Shown: piece after piece, positions 9,796 to 21,723 of the stretch
How positions within the stretch are numbered: the stretch's first letter is position 1
How the letters are laid out: each line of letters opens with the position of its first letter
Source: Stenopsyche tienmushanensis
Lineage: Eukaryota > Arthropoda > Insecta > Trichoptera > Stenopsychidae
Direction of reading: 5' to 3'
NCBI GenBank assembly: GCA_008973525.1
Contig: WACJ01000302.1
Coordinates: 124,001-188,000 of the forward strand
Length of the DNA: 64,000 nucleotides
Made by a program: the position numbers and the translations under genes
The notes under the pieces: generated by a model
What the model saw: only the letters and a program-made list of their open reading frames with translations
What the model was told of the DNA's origin: nothing
The model's database searches: none

Positions 9796-12700
9796 ATGAA
9801 ATCGCTTAAAAAAATACTATATTTAACGCATAGCAGCATAAATCATAAACTATTAAATCGATCCTATTGCGTCAAAAGAAAGTTTCCAATCGACCCTAGT
9901 GAAGAAGACAAACTCCCAAGTAAAATCTCTATTGTGTGCTTGATTTATCATTTAAAATAATTATTTCAAATTTAAAATCCGTCTTTTTCAGTATTCCAAT
10001 ACCCAAAGGGTGATAATTCTGATAGAAGAGTTTATGCTTGGGGTCTTACAGACACCGGTGCTCTCGGTATTCACAAAAAAAATGTAGACAGACAAAAAGC
10101 AACTCTGCTTCATTTTAATGCATCTAAAAGTCCTTCTAGACTGACTTTTGGAGAGCACTATGAGGTATTATTTCACTACCCCTACAAATATAAAAACGAA
10201 CGGATTTGGTTTGAGGATAAAATTGTATAAACCAATATTCGTATTCCAACATTCTTATTATCTTTTTGATTCTAGGTAAGAAGCTTAACATGTGGATATG
10301 GATTCTCAGTTTATGGAGTAAAATCTAAGAATAGTTATAAAGTTTTTGGTACCGGTCTCAACACTGATTCACAATTAGGCTATCATGACCCACGAAAAGG
10401 TCATCCATTGGAAGTTCTCTTAATGCCAGCGCCTATTAGTTTACCGATAAAAGATATAACAACCAAAGTGATAAATGTGTCTGCTGGAAGGGCACATCTT
10501 TTAGTTTTAACCGACAATGAAGGAGCGTTTACTTTAGGAAATAATGCATATGGTCAATGTGCTAGAAGAATAATAAAGAACGAAGACTACACGAAAGCGT
10601 CTATTGTTCGCCATATAAAAAATATAAATGGAGAAAAAATTCGAAATTTAGAATCCGGCCAAGATCATAGGTTAATATATAATTTCTAAAACATTTTATC
10701 CTATTTACTCTCATTTATTAAGATTAAATACTAATACATGTATTGCATATTTATAGCATGTTTATTACCGAAACCGGAAAAGTATTTGCATGTGGATGGG
10801 GCACAGATGGACAGCTTGGTGATGAAAAATTTGAAACTAGTCATATAATCACACAAGTGAAAGGAGATATAGAAGGAGAAAATATTATTAAAGTCTCGTG
10901 TGCTTCTGATTGTATTTTAGCATTAAATGGTAAGTAAAAAGCCAGTTTTCAATGTGTTATTTATATTAAATACAGTAAAACTGCACTTAACGCGGTAAAT
11001 ACATGCCAAAAGGTTCCAGCGTTAAATGAGCTCATTTTAACATAACTGATCATAAATCAACTGTGATGCTACATGTGTTCATACTGTAATGATATCAAAC
11101 ACACTGAGAAACCACATTCAAATATCAAAGCAACAAAATCGTGTGTGATTTCGTTGATGTGCTATGATCGAGAGATTGCCTAATCTCTAGTCTAAAGTTA
11201 GTTATAATTAAATACCGTACTTGGGTTCACCTATATGAGCATGCGCAATGCGCTCTTCATATCTGTACTCTACAACATCTTAAGGCGCTATACGTATTAC
11301 AACAAAAATTAATACTATGAAATTACATCAATGACCTTAGATTAAAAAGTAGAGCTAGAAAATCTATATTAAGGCACATAACGTGTAGAAAAATCAACAA
11401 ACGAAAATAACGATTGCATCAATTATGAAAATGATATACAAAATATCATCAAAGAGATTAGTCTTTTAGAAAGATGTTAATGTAGATGTTCAAATTTTGC
11501 TTAAATCACACGAACTCCTAATCAATGAAAAGCAACAATCCAGAACAGTAAAATTAGCATGCTGTAATTAAAAATACATTTTTTATATAACTTATAATAT
11601 TTACAATGATTATGTTAACAGATAAAGGTGAAGTTTTTGGTTGGGGAAATACAGAATACAATCAACTCAATGAAAATAACAACGTTCAACAATTAGGAAC
11701 ATCAAAAGCTTTGAGCTTCTGTCGAAATCTAGGAAAAATAGTAGATGTCGCTTCTGGAGGATCACACTGCTTAGTTGTAAATGGTAATAATACTTATTTT
11801 ATTTATATAAAATCATTTCAAATTTTCATCTCTTTTGGGTAATCTAAAGAGCAAACTTGAGTGGTGAAACTCAGATAACTATGCTAATATAAAACACGGA
11901 AAACCGATGTCCGGTTCCCACGATAATCTACCATTCCTAAGAGTGATGCGCAATTTCAAAATGAAAGGCTTGGTCTTCCCACTGGTATCTCCGACCTCAT
12001 AACTGTGGTCTATATTTTAGCGGAATAATAAATACCTAGAGCCAACAATCATATTTTCGTCGTCCCTGTCTCCCTCGTATACAAACTGATAGTTAATGGA
12101 CCCAGGGAGGTTGACCGTTTGTAAGCGTAAAGGCAGAGTGCAGTTATGGCACTGCACACAATACATTTTTATACCGTAAATCCTGCAAATTTTCTTTAGT
12201 AGGTTATCTGGGCGGGATGTAAAAGAGTAACATTAATAAACTGTATTAAAAATATAATTTATTTAAGAAAATATGGAATTGAAATACAGTCTTGAGTCAC
12301 CTATTATGTGCATTTTTTCTTACATTGTCAAATGTAAAAAACAAAAATTATGCTATTACTACTAACTTTACTAGTTAATATAGTTGTCATGTAAAATTCA
12401 ATACATTAAAAAAAAAGGAAAACAGTGAAAATCTCAATTTAGCAAACTAATTAAAGGGAGAGCATATCCGTTAAGTCCAAATGTTCATAAAATAGCATCT
12501 ATATGAACCCTAAATTTATTAAATAACATATTACTTATTTTTAAGAAGAATACAAATGGTTTTTACATTAAAAATTTTGCTATATTTACATTACATATCA
12601 CATTTTAAGAAATACATAAAAAATAAACATGCATCAATTCCATTTGTAATAAATAAAAGGAATCATTTACTTCATCTTCCATATTCACTATAATATAATA

Positions 12701-13246
12701 CTGAAGAGAGGTTAACACTACTCTCCAAAAATGGGCTAGGTTAGGGCGTCATAAACTTAAGAAAATTATAGTGATTAATTGTGCATAGAATACCGTATGA
12801 CAAATCCAGGGTTTTATTATACTGCTGTAGATAATAGTATTATCTATCATTGATTTCTAATTGATACATTTTATTCGATATCATTAAAACTGTATAAATA
12901 TATGTTTACAGACCGTGGCGAAGTATTTGCTTGGGGATATGGAATTCTCGGCATGGGTCCTGAAGTCTTACAATCTCACAAGCCGTTACCAATTCCAACT
13001 ACATTGTTCTCTAATGACTTCATCACAAACAACAAAGTCATACAAGTAGTATGCGGTCTGAGCCATTCTGCGGCTATTACATCGAATGGAGAACTTTTCA
13101 TGTGGGGTAGAAACAAACATGGCTGCTTAGGTTTTGGACATTTAAAAGATCAATTCTTTCCTCTGAGAACGTCCATCGGTGCTCATGTATTAAAAGTGTC
13201 TTGTGGCGTAGATCATACTATTGCATTATGTAAGCCATTTGTTTAA
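9796..13246 (+). CDS. RCC1L: RCC1-like G exchanging factor-like protein (mitochondrial)
   Basis: Six coding exons can be joined with GT-AG sites and consistent phase: 9796-9919, 9992-10164, 10276-10670, 10757-10929, 11622-11783 and 12912-13246, giving 453 aa (human about 464). The product is a seven-bladed RCC1-type propeller in the mitochondrion. In mammals RCC1L (WBSCR16) supports mitoribosome assembly and OPA1-dependent fusion. The N-terminus (residues 1-28) is basic and lacks acidic residues, as a mitochondrial presequence should. Repeat signatures include RVYAWGLTDTGALG, FGTGLNTDSQLG, VFACGWGTDGQLGD, VFGWGNTEYNQL, VFAWGYGILGMGP and LFMWGRNKHGCLGFG. The start is the ATG at 9796, not the upstream TTG. 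Introns 4 and 5 (0.7 and 1.1 kb) are longer than the others; intron 5 contains the MED27-associated block at 12241-12300. AATAAA lies at 13303. The gene ends tail-to-tail with MED27 copy B, 79 bp between stops. Confidence 0.95.
12241..12300 (-). other. Second copy of the MED27 3'-flank block, inside RCC1L intron 5
   Basis: This is the counterpart of the block at 7195-7250, with ATATAATTTATTTAAG and CAGTCTT in common. On the minus strand it carries an AATAAA. If it is the real 3' end of MED27 copy B, that transcript would run antisense through the whole last exon of RCC1L. Confidence 0.4.
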
Positions 13247-13325
13247 AAATACATATTTTAGCTGTTGCTTCATGTTTTAATCAAACAATATACACATTTT
13301 TTAATAAATCGAACTTAAGGCAAAG

Positions 13326-14192
13326 CTACTGCTTACATTCTTCATGAAACGGCTCCAACGTTCTAAAGTCACGCCAAGTCGGAGGCAAAGCATCGTGTAA
13401 GTGATTTCCGCACCTTTTACACGCCTCACTAAATAAATTTATAAAGCTATGAAACCAGGTCATAAATGATCTCACGGCTAATTCGGGTAATGTCGGAGAA
13501 TAAAAGTGTAACATAGCAGCGTGCGCATTTTCTGTGACTTTTCTGAATACGCGATGCCTGGATTCTGTCCATAAATCTAACGTTTCTCCGTGACCCTTTA
13601 CAACGACCCATTCAATCATTAGTCCTTTAAAAGCTACAACGGCTTTCAAAACGTGTCCTAAGCTTATCTGGACGACTGCATTTGTAGCAGGATATGGGCG
13701 AGATACTGTAATTTTCATATCATTAAACGATCTATCAATTGTGTTGATAACATTATCAACGTTCTGAGGTGGAACGTTATGGCTGCTTGTTTGACTTCTT
13801 CGCCTTTTAGCACTCCCTGAATTTACATACGATCTTTTGAGAGAATTTTGACTAAGCAAAGTTTGTGCCGAACTGCTATATTCATGTATTTTATCTGTCC
13901 ATTTATAACTATTGACAAGTTGTGTGTATAATGCTTGGCGATCTTGAGATATCTCTTGACTTAGGAGAGCAGTGTTACCTAAACTAAATGGACCCGGTTG
14001 ATTCGGGAGTGAATTAGCTGCCTGTTCGACATCTCGCAATGCTGAACTTACAGATGCTAATAATTCTTGCAAATCATGAACAAATTTAGTTTCTCTATCT
14101 GCACGAACGCCAGCTCCCAAAGCTTCAAATACTTGGCCAACGCATGATCGTAACGACCGAACTGCTGAAAGAGTTGCCGTTACCTGCTCCAT
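13326..14192 (-). CDS. MED27: Mediator complex subunit 27, conserved copy B
   Basis: This is a complete intronless 288-aa protein with the same architecture as the copy at 7649-8506. It is the better match to MED27 of other animals: VRSFMTWFHSFINLF, then CKRCGNHLHDALPPTWRDFRT with Cys258, Cys261 and Cys286 as a probable metal-binding set. It acts in the nucleus as a Mediator tail-module subunit. A basic patch (AKRRRSQ) follows LSQNSLKRS, as in the family. Its last codons converge on the RCC1L 3' end, and the ATTAAA/AATAAA signals of the two genes sit within 13299-13308, so the mature 3' UTRs probably overlap. Upstream it is divergent from the POLR1D-like gene across 1.7 kb. I take this as the ancestral copy and A as the duplicate, by inference from conservation only. 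Confidence 0.95.
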   Translation of the reverse strand: MEQVTATLSAVRSLRSCVGQVFEALGAGVRADRETKFVHDLQELLASVSSALRDVEQAANSLPNQPGPFSLGNTALLSQEISQDRQALYTQLVNSYKWTDKIHEYSSSAQTLLSQNSLKRSYVNSGSAKRRRSQTSSHNVPPQNVDNVINTIDRSFNDMKITVSRPYPATNAVVQISLGHVLKAVVAFKGLMIEWVVVKGHGETLDLWTESRHRVFRKVTENAHAAMLHFYSPTLPELAVRSFMTWFHSFINLFSEACKRCGNHLHDALPPTWRDFRTLEPFHEECKQ

Positions 14193-15887
14193 TGGATGTG
14201 ACTGTTACCTGTTGTTGAACAAATTTTACATTAGTTTATTTTCAACTTCAAAATAAAATCATAAATCCTTAAAATTGAATATAATATTGCAGTTCGTTAA
14301 ATATTGTATATCATATATTATAGGTTTAATTTTCATTCCAAATTTGATGTTGAAAATCTTAATTAATATATCCTGAGTAGAACGAGTAGTACTACTCGGC
14401 ACTTTTTTTTAATGGTTATTGGACATTAAATTTTTTACAAAAGTCCAAACTATTTTGTAATGCTAAATAAAATATATTTTTGTTGGTTAAACATTTTTTT
14501 AACGTGTCATAATTCAACGATGTTTGGTATTCTGTGCAAAAAACAAAATTATTGATGAGCTACAAGTGTAGGTCTTGCAACGTTTCCCTTCACATAGGTG
14601 AATGGACCTTATTATTCACTTACATGCGTTTTTTTTTTTTTAAATAAATAAAACATTATTTTAAATGTTCTATAATTTATATGCATCTATAAAAAATCAT
14701 ATGTTTAGGTTTAAATAAATATGCAAAATTAAAGAGAATAAGGTGGTACATGATTATTTTTAATTTAATTACAAAATAATAAATAGTTCAAAAGATATAA
14801 GCATTTTTTCAAAGAGTATTTATCGCGTTTTGATGGTTTTTACCTGCTACACATACAGATTGCCTGTGAACATTAACCGCCTAAGATGTGTTAACATTAA
14901 ATATTTACTTTATAAAACTAGGATAAGAATATAGACAAATAAATAAATGGAACATCACAAGCACATTAGTTTTTAATAATTGTGTTTATTCAATTAAATC
15001 AACTATTTTTCTTAAAACCCAGATTGACAAATGAAATCATTTTTATAGCTCAATTTCCAATCGAATAAATCATGTCATCAAAATTAAACACTCTTTAATG
15101 CTGTTACATAACATATCGGGGTATTTAATTCAAAATATCACTTGAAATAATGCACCAAAAATAATCACCAATAAAATATATCTACAATCGTAAATTCTTT
15201 AAAAAAGCAATTACGAACAATACAGATAGACAATTAATATTATATGCACGTAAAATAAACAATAAAATATCATTTGATAAGCTTACTGATCGTCTTACTA
15301 ACCGGATCGCACGAACGCGGCAGCCGCCACACCAAGCAAGCTAATTTTGACAGATGCCTTAAAATTGCCATATACCAAAAATCAATATTTGAAAGGTTTC
15401 GTTTTAAAATTTAAACAGGTTCGCTTTCGTTAACGTTTTAAAAGTGATGTTTAAAATTAAATAAAGGCGTTATATGATGTTTACATGACGTTTAAATTTT
15501 TTAAAAATATATAATTTGTAATTGCAAAACAAAAGATCATTCCAATATTTTTACTTTGGATATTATTTTTTTCTCAATATTATATTATTTAAATAGTTCT
15601 CAATATTAAATTTTGAATTTTTTCGATGGTCATTGGATATAATTGTATTTTTTTATAATGTTAATCCGTGTAATATTTATTTTACTTTGTCACATTTTTT
15701 TAATCGTCAAATATAATTTAGATTAATATTTTATAAAAGCGCTCGTATATTTTTACGTAGGAATACTCAAAGAAAAACATTATTTCTGTTCCCGTGGCTT
15801 TATATTTATTTTAACGAATTTAAGTGGTTTTGGTTGTTAAAATTATTTTGTTGGGCGAGTAAATTAAAAAGCCGTCTTCGTGTCGCG
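14193..15887. other. Divergent intergenic region between MED27 copy B and POLR1D-like
   Basis: The region is AT-rich and has no open frame of note. A patch of higher GC at 15295-15345 (CGGATCGCACGAACGCGGC) and the stretch just before 15888 (GCCGTCTTCGTGTCGCG) are the likeliest promoter-proximal segments. No repeat ends were recognised. Confidence 0.45.
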
Positions 15888-16276
15888 ATGTCAGCCGCGA
15901 CTGGTTTGGACGATCGCGAACTAGAGAGGTAGCGATCTTTTTGACAGTTAGTCGTTATACTTTTTTTGTTCTCGTGTATTACATAATTTTAAATACACTT
16001 TAATCCTGTAGATTAGCCGAAGAAGAATTATTACGCGAAGCGTCCAGAGGAAAAATTAGAGCCGAAATTCAAGGGCCTTCGGGCTGGTTGAAATGTCCCC
16101 TGCCTCAAACGAACAAAAGATTCCTTAAAACAACCGTCAAAAACAACGTCGCTTCTAACAATTATCGTTCACGTAAACTAGCAGAAAAAAGATCCATCAG
16201 CCCTCCGAGGTCTTCATCAGATGAGACCAAAACTGACTCAGAAAAATCCAGCAAAAGTAAAAAAAAACGCTATTAA
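15888..16276 (+). CDS. POLR1D: POLR1D isoform-2-like protein
   Basis: There are two exons, 15888-15928 and 16012-16276, joined in phase 2 across an 83-bp intron; the product is 101 aa. It matches human POLR1D isoform 2, not the RNA polymerase AC19 subunit (isoform 1). DRELER in exon 1 corresponds to the human shared first exon. AEEELLREASRGKIRAE, then GPSGWLKCPLPQTNKRFL, correspond to the isoform-2-specific exon. The C-terminus is a Ser/Lys-rich tail (RSISPPRSSSDETK). The molecular role of isoform 2 is not established. The exon-1 break falls at the same residue (ELER) where the two human isoforms part, but I see no AC19 exon in the intron or nearby. The stop is followed after 2 bp by the Zw10 ATG. 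Confidence 0.88.
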
Positions 16277-16278
16277 AG

Positions 16279-19200
16279 ATGGAAGTTGAATCGTTGTTAG
16301 TTATCAAAGATAATAATACCGTAGATTTAAATCAAAATATCACATTAATCACAAAAGAAATTGAAGAACTACACAATAAAATAGAACATTACCTCAACGA
16401 AGAAAAGTGCATTAATATTAATAAATTATCAGAAGATTGCCTCATACTATCTGACAAATCTTCAAATATCGCTGAAGAGATCGCCACATTTGAAATCCAA
16501 ATTAAAAATGAAGCAATCCGTGATATATCCAATACTACAATTGAACTTCAAAAAATAATTTCGGACGTAGAAGACATTGATTTTAGTCTCTGTGTTATAG
16601 AGCAGCTCGTCGAATGCGATAAACAATTAAAACAATTTCACGAACTCAAGGGAAAGAACGACCTCGACGGAGCTGTTTTGGCATTATCGTCCGTAACCGA
16701 TCTATTAAACAATCCTGTTAATGGCTTAGAAAAATTAGAATTATTTAAAAAAATCAAAGTTGAACTTGTTATTTATTGGGAAGAGCTATTGTTGAATTTA
16801 TCCGAATTGTGGGGCCATGTTTTAAACTGGAGCGAAAGCACAGAAAATGATAAGAAAACTGTTATCATAAATATTGATAAAACCGATATTTCCAAGCGAG
16901 ATGAACTGCTCCAAGCTCTTTATTCATCGAAGCAAATACACATGGAAATGAAGAACTTTGCATCCTTCCTACAAAACCACGTATTCAATCCGTTGATTCA
17001 TTCAAACGCCGAAATAGATATACAGCACGAAAACATTGAGCAAATAAAGATAAACATTTCGCTCAATAAAAAATATAAACCGGGCTACGAAGACGTTCTT
17101 AATAATTTAAAAATCGTCTTTGAATATTTGTATATAAATTTAGATTACAATAAAGATAGTTCAAACAGTCTAATTAGAATGATTAGTGAGCAAATATGTA
17201 ACGATTTCAGCGACATTTTGATAAAAGACTGCCTCGTAGACACTATTCCAAACTGTATAAGCGAATTGCAAGACTACGGTAAAGTCACATCGCAAGTCGA
17301 AGCCTTCCAAAAATACTTATCGAGCATCAACTTCTTTGAGAGCGAAAATTTTTCAATCCTCCACTACGCCAACAATATTGATGTTCTATTTGCGAATAAG
17401 ACTAGCCAATACTTTTTAGAGAACGCTCGTAGTATTGTGAAGAAGGACTTGAGCAATATCATGTCTGTCGGTTGTGAAATTCAATCCATCGCCGATGAAA
17501 ATAACGCGGCGAATTTAGACAAAGTGAACGATGAAACGTTGCAATACTTTTTTCAATCGTTCTGTTTATCGCCGTTTCGTTTTCCGCGATGTGCTATATC
17601 GAGGTCAGTACAAGAATTATTAGATTTAGTCATTTTAATGATGGAGCAAGCGATTGAAGCGTCCGATATGTGCGCCCGTCGGTTATATTACACCGCGAGA
17701 AATGTGTTTGAACTGTACATCGCCATTGTTCCCCTTCACCATAAAAAACTTATAGAAACGATGCCTCAACAAGTCGGTAAGAGCCGGAAACAATTGATTT
17801 TTATTCAAAACGAATGTCCTATATAAAAAATCATTAATCACATTTTTATTTTTGCAGCCTTATTTCACAATAATTGTATGTATTTAGCCCATCACTTACT
17901 GATGCTCGGTCCGAAATGGCAAAAGAACCTTGCTGGTAGAGAATTGAATTATATGATAATATTTTGTGACCAAATAAAGGAACTCCGGGACTTGGCCACT
18001 CACACGCTACTTACACACATGTTAATTCAAAAGAAACAACTACTTGACACAATTAGGTCATCAGGTAATTTGATTTATGTATTGATTGTTCACATACGTA
18101 CAATTTATAACGTAGCGATTGAATATTTTATTTTATTGTTTTTTTAAAAGATCTTTACTACATTGCAACCAAAGACACGCTATCTGAAAATGCTGAACAA
18201 GCAATCAGACAATGTATTCGACAACTTCAAGTGCTCAAAACAGTATGGAGTGGCATATTCCCATCTGACGTATATAGAAGGTAATATAACTTGTTTATAA
18301 TAAGGCTTCGAATCGGAACTGAACTGAAAACTGTTATTTTTGTCTGAACTAAACTGCTTTAAAATATCGGGTTTTTTTCAATCCAATACACATTTTATGT
18401 GAGAGAGTTTGGTTGATTTTTTTGCTGATATAACTTGTGACCTTCATTATTCTTATGCAGAATACTGTAATATTTACTCTTTGTACATCCTGTTAATTGT
18501 CCTGTTAAATCAATACATTGGATGAAATTATCAATCCAAATTCGAGCTTGTAATTTCAAGTAATTATTATGTATTTTGTTTCGCTTATCTCTTCCTATAT
18601 ATTTACTATATACCTAGACTGGGACTCTCAAATTTCAATTTGTCTCCAAGTGCTATGTATTCCAACCTAGGACTCCCAAACATCCAGCCAATAATCTTCC
18701 AAGACAATATCTTTTCGTTTAATTATTATATACATCTAGTTATAATTATTGTACTGTAGCGTGGAGGCCTAAAACAAACAATTATACTGTTAAATACTGT
18801 GCACGAAATCCATGGGATTCCGCCGTTGTAGCTTCATATGGGTAAGAAATCACGTAGTTTAGGGGTGATGTGCGCCCGAAACACAGCTTGAATGGGCGGA
18901 GCCGACACTGACCACTCGGATTCATTTATCAACACCAGCTGCGTTATTAAGGATTTAATCATTCTGACACTACATCTTCTCCTTTAAATTTTAAAACATT
19001 CCCTATTAAGACAGTTGTAGAAGTGCCCTTTGATACATTTATTCAGAAGGTCGCGGGGTGAGCGTTCCAAATGAAACTCGTGAGGTTATGCTACTATCAA
19101 TATCAAGCAAATGAGGAGGTGAATGTATGATACAGATGTGATGAATGTAACCCCTTCCTGTGAATGGATATTGAAGAGGCCCATAATTCTGCTGTTCTAA

Positions 19201-19821
19201 AATGTTTTAGTTTTAAATTAAAAAATCAAAAATTAATCACTCAGAATTGAACTGAAAAAACCTTATTTTTCCCAGAACGAAAACCAAAATGAAAAATAAC
19301 AGTTCAAAACCCTAATTTATAATATATTAAATTGCTTTTGCCTTTATAATTTTTAATTTCAACAAAAAATCCTTTTTATTTAGACTTATCACCTGTCTCG
19401 CCAATGTGTTTGTCGAAGAATTAATTTCAAAGGTGGTTGTTCAAGAAGATATAACTGCAGACGTAGCTACTCAGCTCACCGATTTGTTCAAGATCGTATT
19501 AAATCGGCTTCCTCAAATATATCATGTGAGTATACGCTTTTTTTATTTTCTATTATCTATTTCAATTCAATGTGTCATTGAATAATTCATTTTATAAATT
19601 TTTAGGAGGATTCCGTCATACATAAAAATATATCTTCCTGGATGAAGTTCAATGAGCTCATTCTTGTGTTGGGTGGAAATTTGGCCACTATAGAAGAAAG
19701 ATGGTTCAACGGTGCTGGACCTTTAGCGTTACAATTTAAGCCGGATGAAATTAAGCGCTTAATAAGAGCACTTTTCCAAAACACAACATTTAGAGCTAAT
19801 TTGCTTTCCAAAATAAAATAA
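16279..19821 (+). CDS. Zw10: Centromere/kinetochore protein Zw10
   Basis: There are five exons: 16279-17776, 17858-18064, 18151-18280, 19384-19525 and 19606-19821, all GT-AG and phase-consistent, giving 730 aa (human 779). Zw10 is a subunit of the RZZ complex, which recruits dynein and Mad1 to kinetochores, and of the NRZ tether for Golgi-to-ER vesicles. Recognised stretches include an N-terminal coiled-coil region (TKEIEELHNKIEHYLNE), KDCLVDTIPNCISELQDYGK, the family hallmark HNNCMYLAHHLLMLGPKW at the exon 1/2 junction, and the C-terminus FNGAGPLALQFKPDEIKRLI. Exon 1 alone is 1.5 kb. The start has a good context (AAAGATGG) and lies 2 bp after the POLR1D-like stop, leaving no room for its own promoter unless transcription starts inside that gene. 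The stop overlaps AATAAA-type poly(A) sequence. Intron 3 (1.1 kb) is the only long one and holds no recognisable gene. Confidence 0.95.
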
Positions 19822-21070
19822 ATTATTCTTTTATTCTGTTTTATTTCTTTCTCGTTTATATTTTATTCTTATTTTCATTTTGTTTCCCTTTCTTACTTTG
19901 TTAGGATTGCTACATAAAATGATTTTATAATAATATATTTATATGTTCGTGTTATTGTGGAAATCACATTGGCAAAATATCGATAATAAAAAAAAAGAAA
20001 TCTTAAAGATTACCGGAGATATACGATGAGTCCAGCACCAAAGCAATCCGATTGTTAATATTAATTTATGAAATAAACAGATTAAAATAATTGGTGAATA
20101 TCAAGTGAATATGAATAGAAATATATAGTGTCTTGTGAACAATACAGTGAATTTAAGTAGACAAAAGTGTTATATGATAGATTATATTTATTATGAAAGT
20201 TTTTCTGTAATGTTGTTCAGTTTTTGATACCTCCAGCTAAAATTTCTTCCATTAAATCTTAAGAAGAGGATGTAGCATTATTTTTAGATAGAAATTCGAT
20301 ATTTCCGGTTGCTTTAATATGACTAATGATATATTCAGTAATAAATAAATAATTATTGTTGTTTTCAATTTATTTAGAATATAGTTCGATAGTAATAAAG
20401 CACTAATGGATATTCATTTTCTAATCCTATTTTATTACAATATCATGATATTGAGCAGGGTATTGCTATTTATTAAATTGGATATTATTACAGTTTATAT
20501 GTTTAATGTACTACATTACTTATCAATTTTTTTTTTTATACTAATCAATTAATTTTTTAAAGTAATTTTAATTCGTTTAGTGGCAATAAAAAATGGAGAT
20601 ACGCAATTAATTTAATAATTTAAAACGTGTTATATTTAAAGCATATTTATTATTAATTTATAATTATAATACAAAAATATATAATTTTATACTATTTTTG
20701 CAATTATTATTATCACTTTCCGCCTTAATTATTAATATAAAAAAGAAACGAAAAAATGTGTTTTTAATGTCAATACTGTGCATTTAAGATTTTTAGCATT
20801 ATTAATACATATATATTATTTATTTAAATGTATTTATGTACATGAATATATTCACAGTCAAAAATACTATTATTAAAATATATAATAGATTTATTAACAT
20901 ATAAATTTAAAATCGTCTTTTAAACAACTTTTTTTACACAAATCATTATATTTCTGATAATTCATTATATTTTAAATAAATGTATGCGTTATTTATAATT
21001 TTTACGTTAGTGTAAAGTTACCCCGTTGCTATAATTGAAGAAAAGAAAGCGCTGTTATGTTTGTATAATG
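19822..21070. other. AT-rich intergenic stretch
   Basis: No gene, repeat end or RNA was recognised between the Zw10 3' end and the GC-richer SSR2 promoter region. Confidence 0.5.
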
Positions 21071-21084
21071 GCAACACTCCGCTA

Positions 21085-21114
21085 ACGTGGCAGAGTTGAC
21101 TAGCGCGACGTCAG
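21085..21114 (+). promoter_or_regulatory. UPR/CRE-like promoter elements upstream of SSR2
   Basis: ACGTGGCA (21085-21092) matches the core of the XBP1/ATF6 unfolded-protein-response element. GACGTCAG (21107-21114) is a CRE/ATF-type palindromic core. Both lie in a local GC-rich patch just before the probable transcribed first exon, which ends at the donor CACAG|GTAAAT (21193/21194). TRAP subunits are known ER-stress-responsive genes in mammals, so the placement makes sense. Function is inferred from motif match only. Confidence 0.45.
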
Positions 21115-21723
21115 CCCCCCTTCCTCCTTCCTGTCATATGTGTAACCTGTGAGGTCGCGTCGACAGTAAATTTAGGAGCTCGCTTATTCACAGGTAAATG
21201 TAATATTATGCTCTTAAATACTACTTGATGTCAACCTTAATCATTTTCGATGCGTTTGGAATTGTTTTGTAGAAATTTGACATGATTTTCATTTAAATCA
21301 GAGACTTTGACTATTAGTGTGCAGACATTTCAATTTTATTTTGCCATGTTCTTACCTATAAACAATTTAATCGTGTATGAAATAATTGTAAAATAGTGAA
21401 CAATTTACATACACTTCCTTTTATCGATGTAAATCTTTTAAGTTGGTTCACTAAATTTTAAATGAATCCAAATAGATTTGCATCCTACTTGATATTTCTG
21501 ACATGCTATGAAATTGAATATTAATAACAGTTTTTAATCATTAATATAACAGTATTACACCCCATTTATGACATAAATGTTATATTGTATGCTTACTTTC
21601 ACTTATAATTATTTTTTTGCTGTAGTCCTAACCTAAATTATTAATGAACACAAGATCTAAAACAAGAATAAATTTGTATTATTTATTGAGAAAAACAATT
21701 TTAATTTATGTTTTCAGTTCAAA

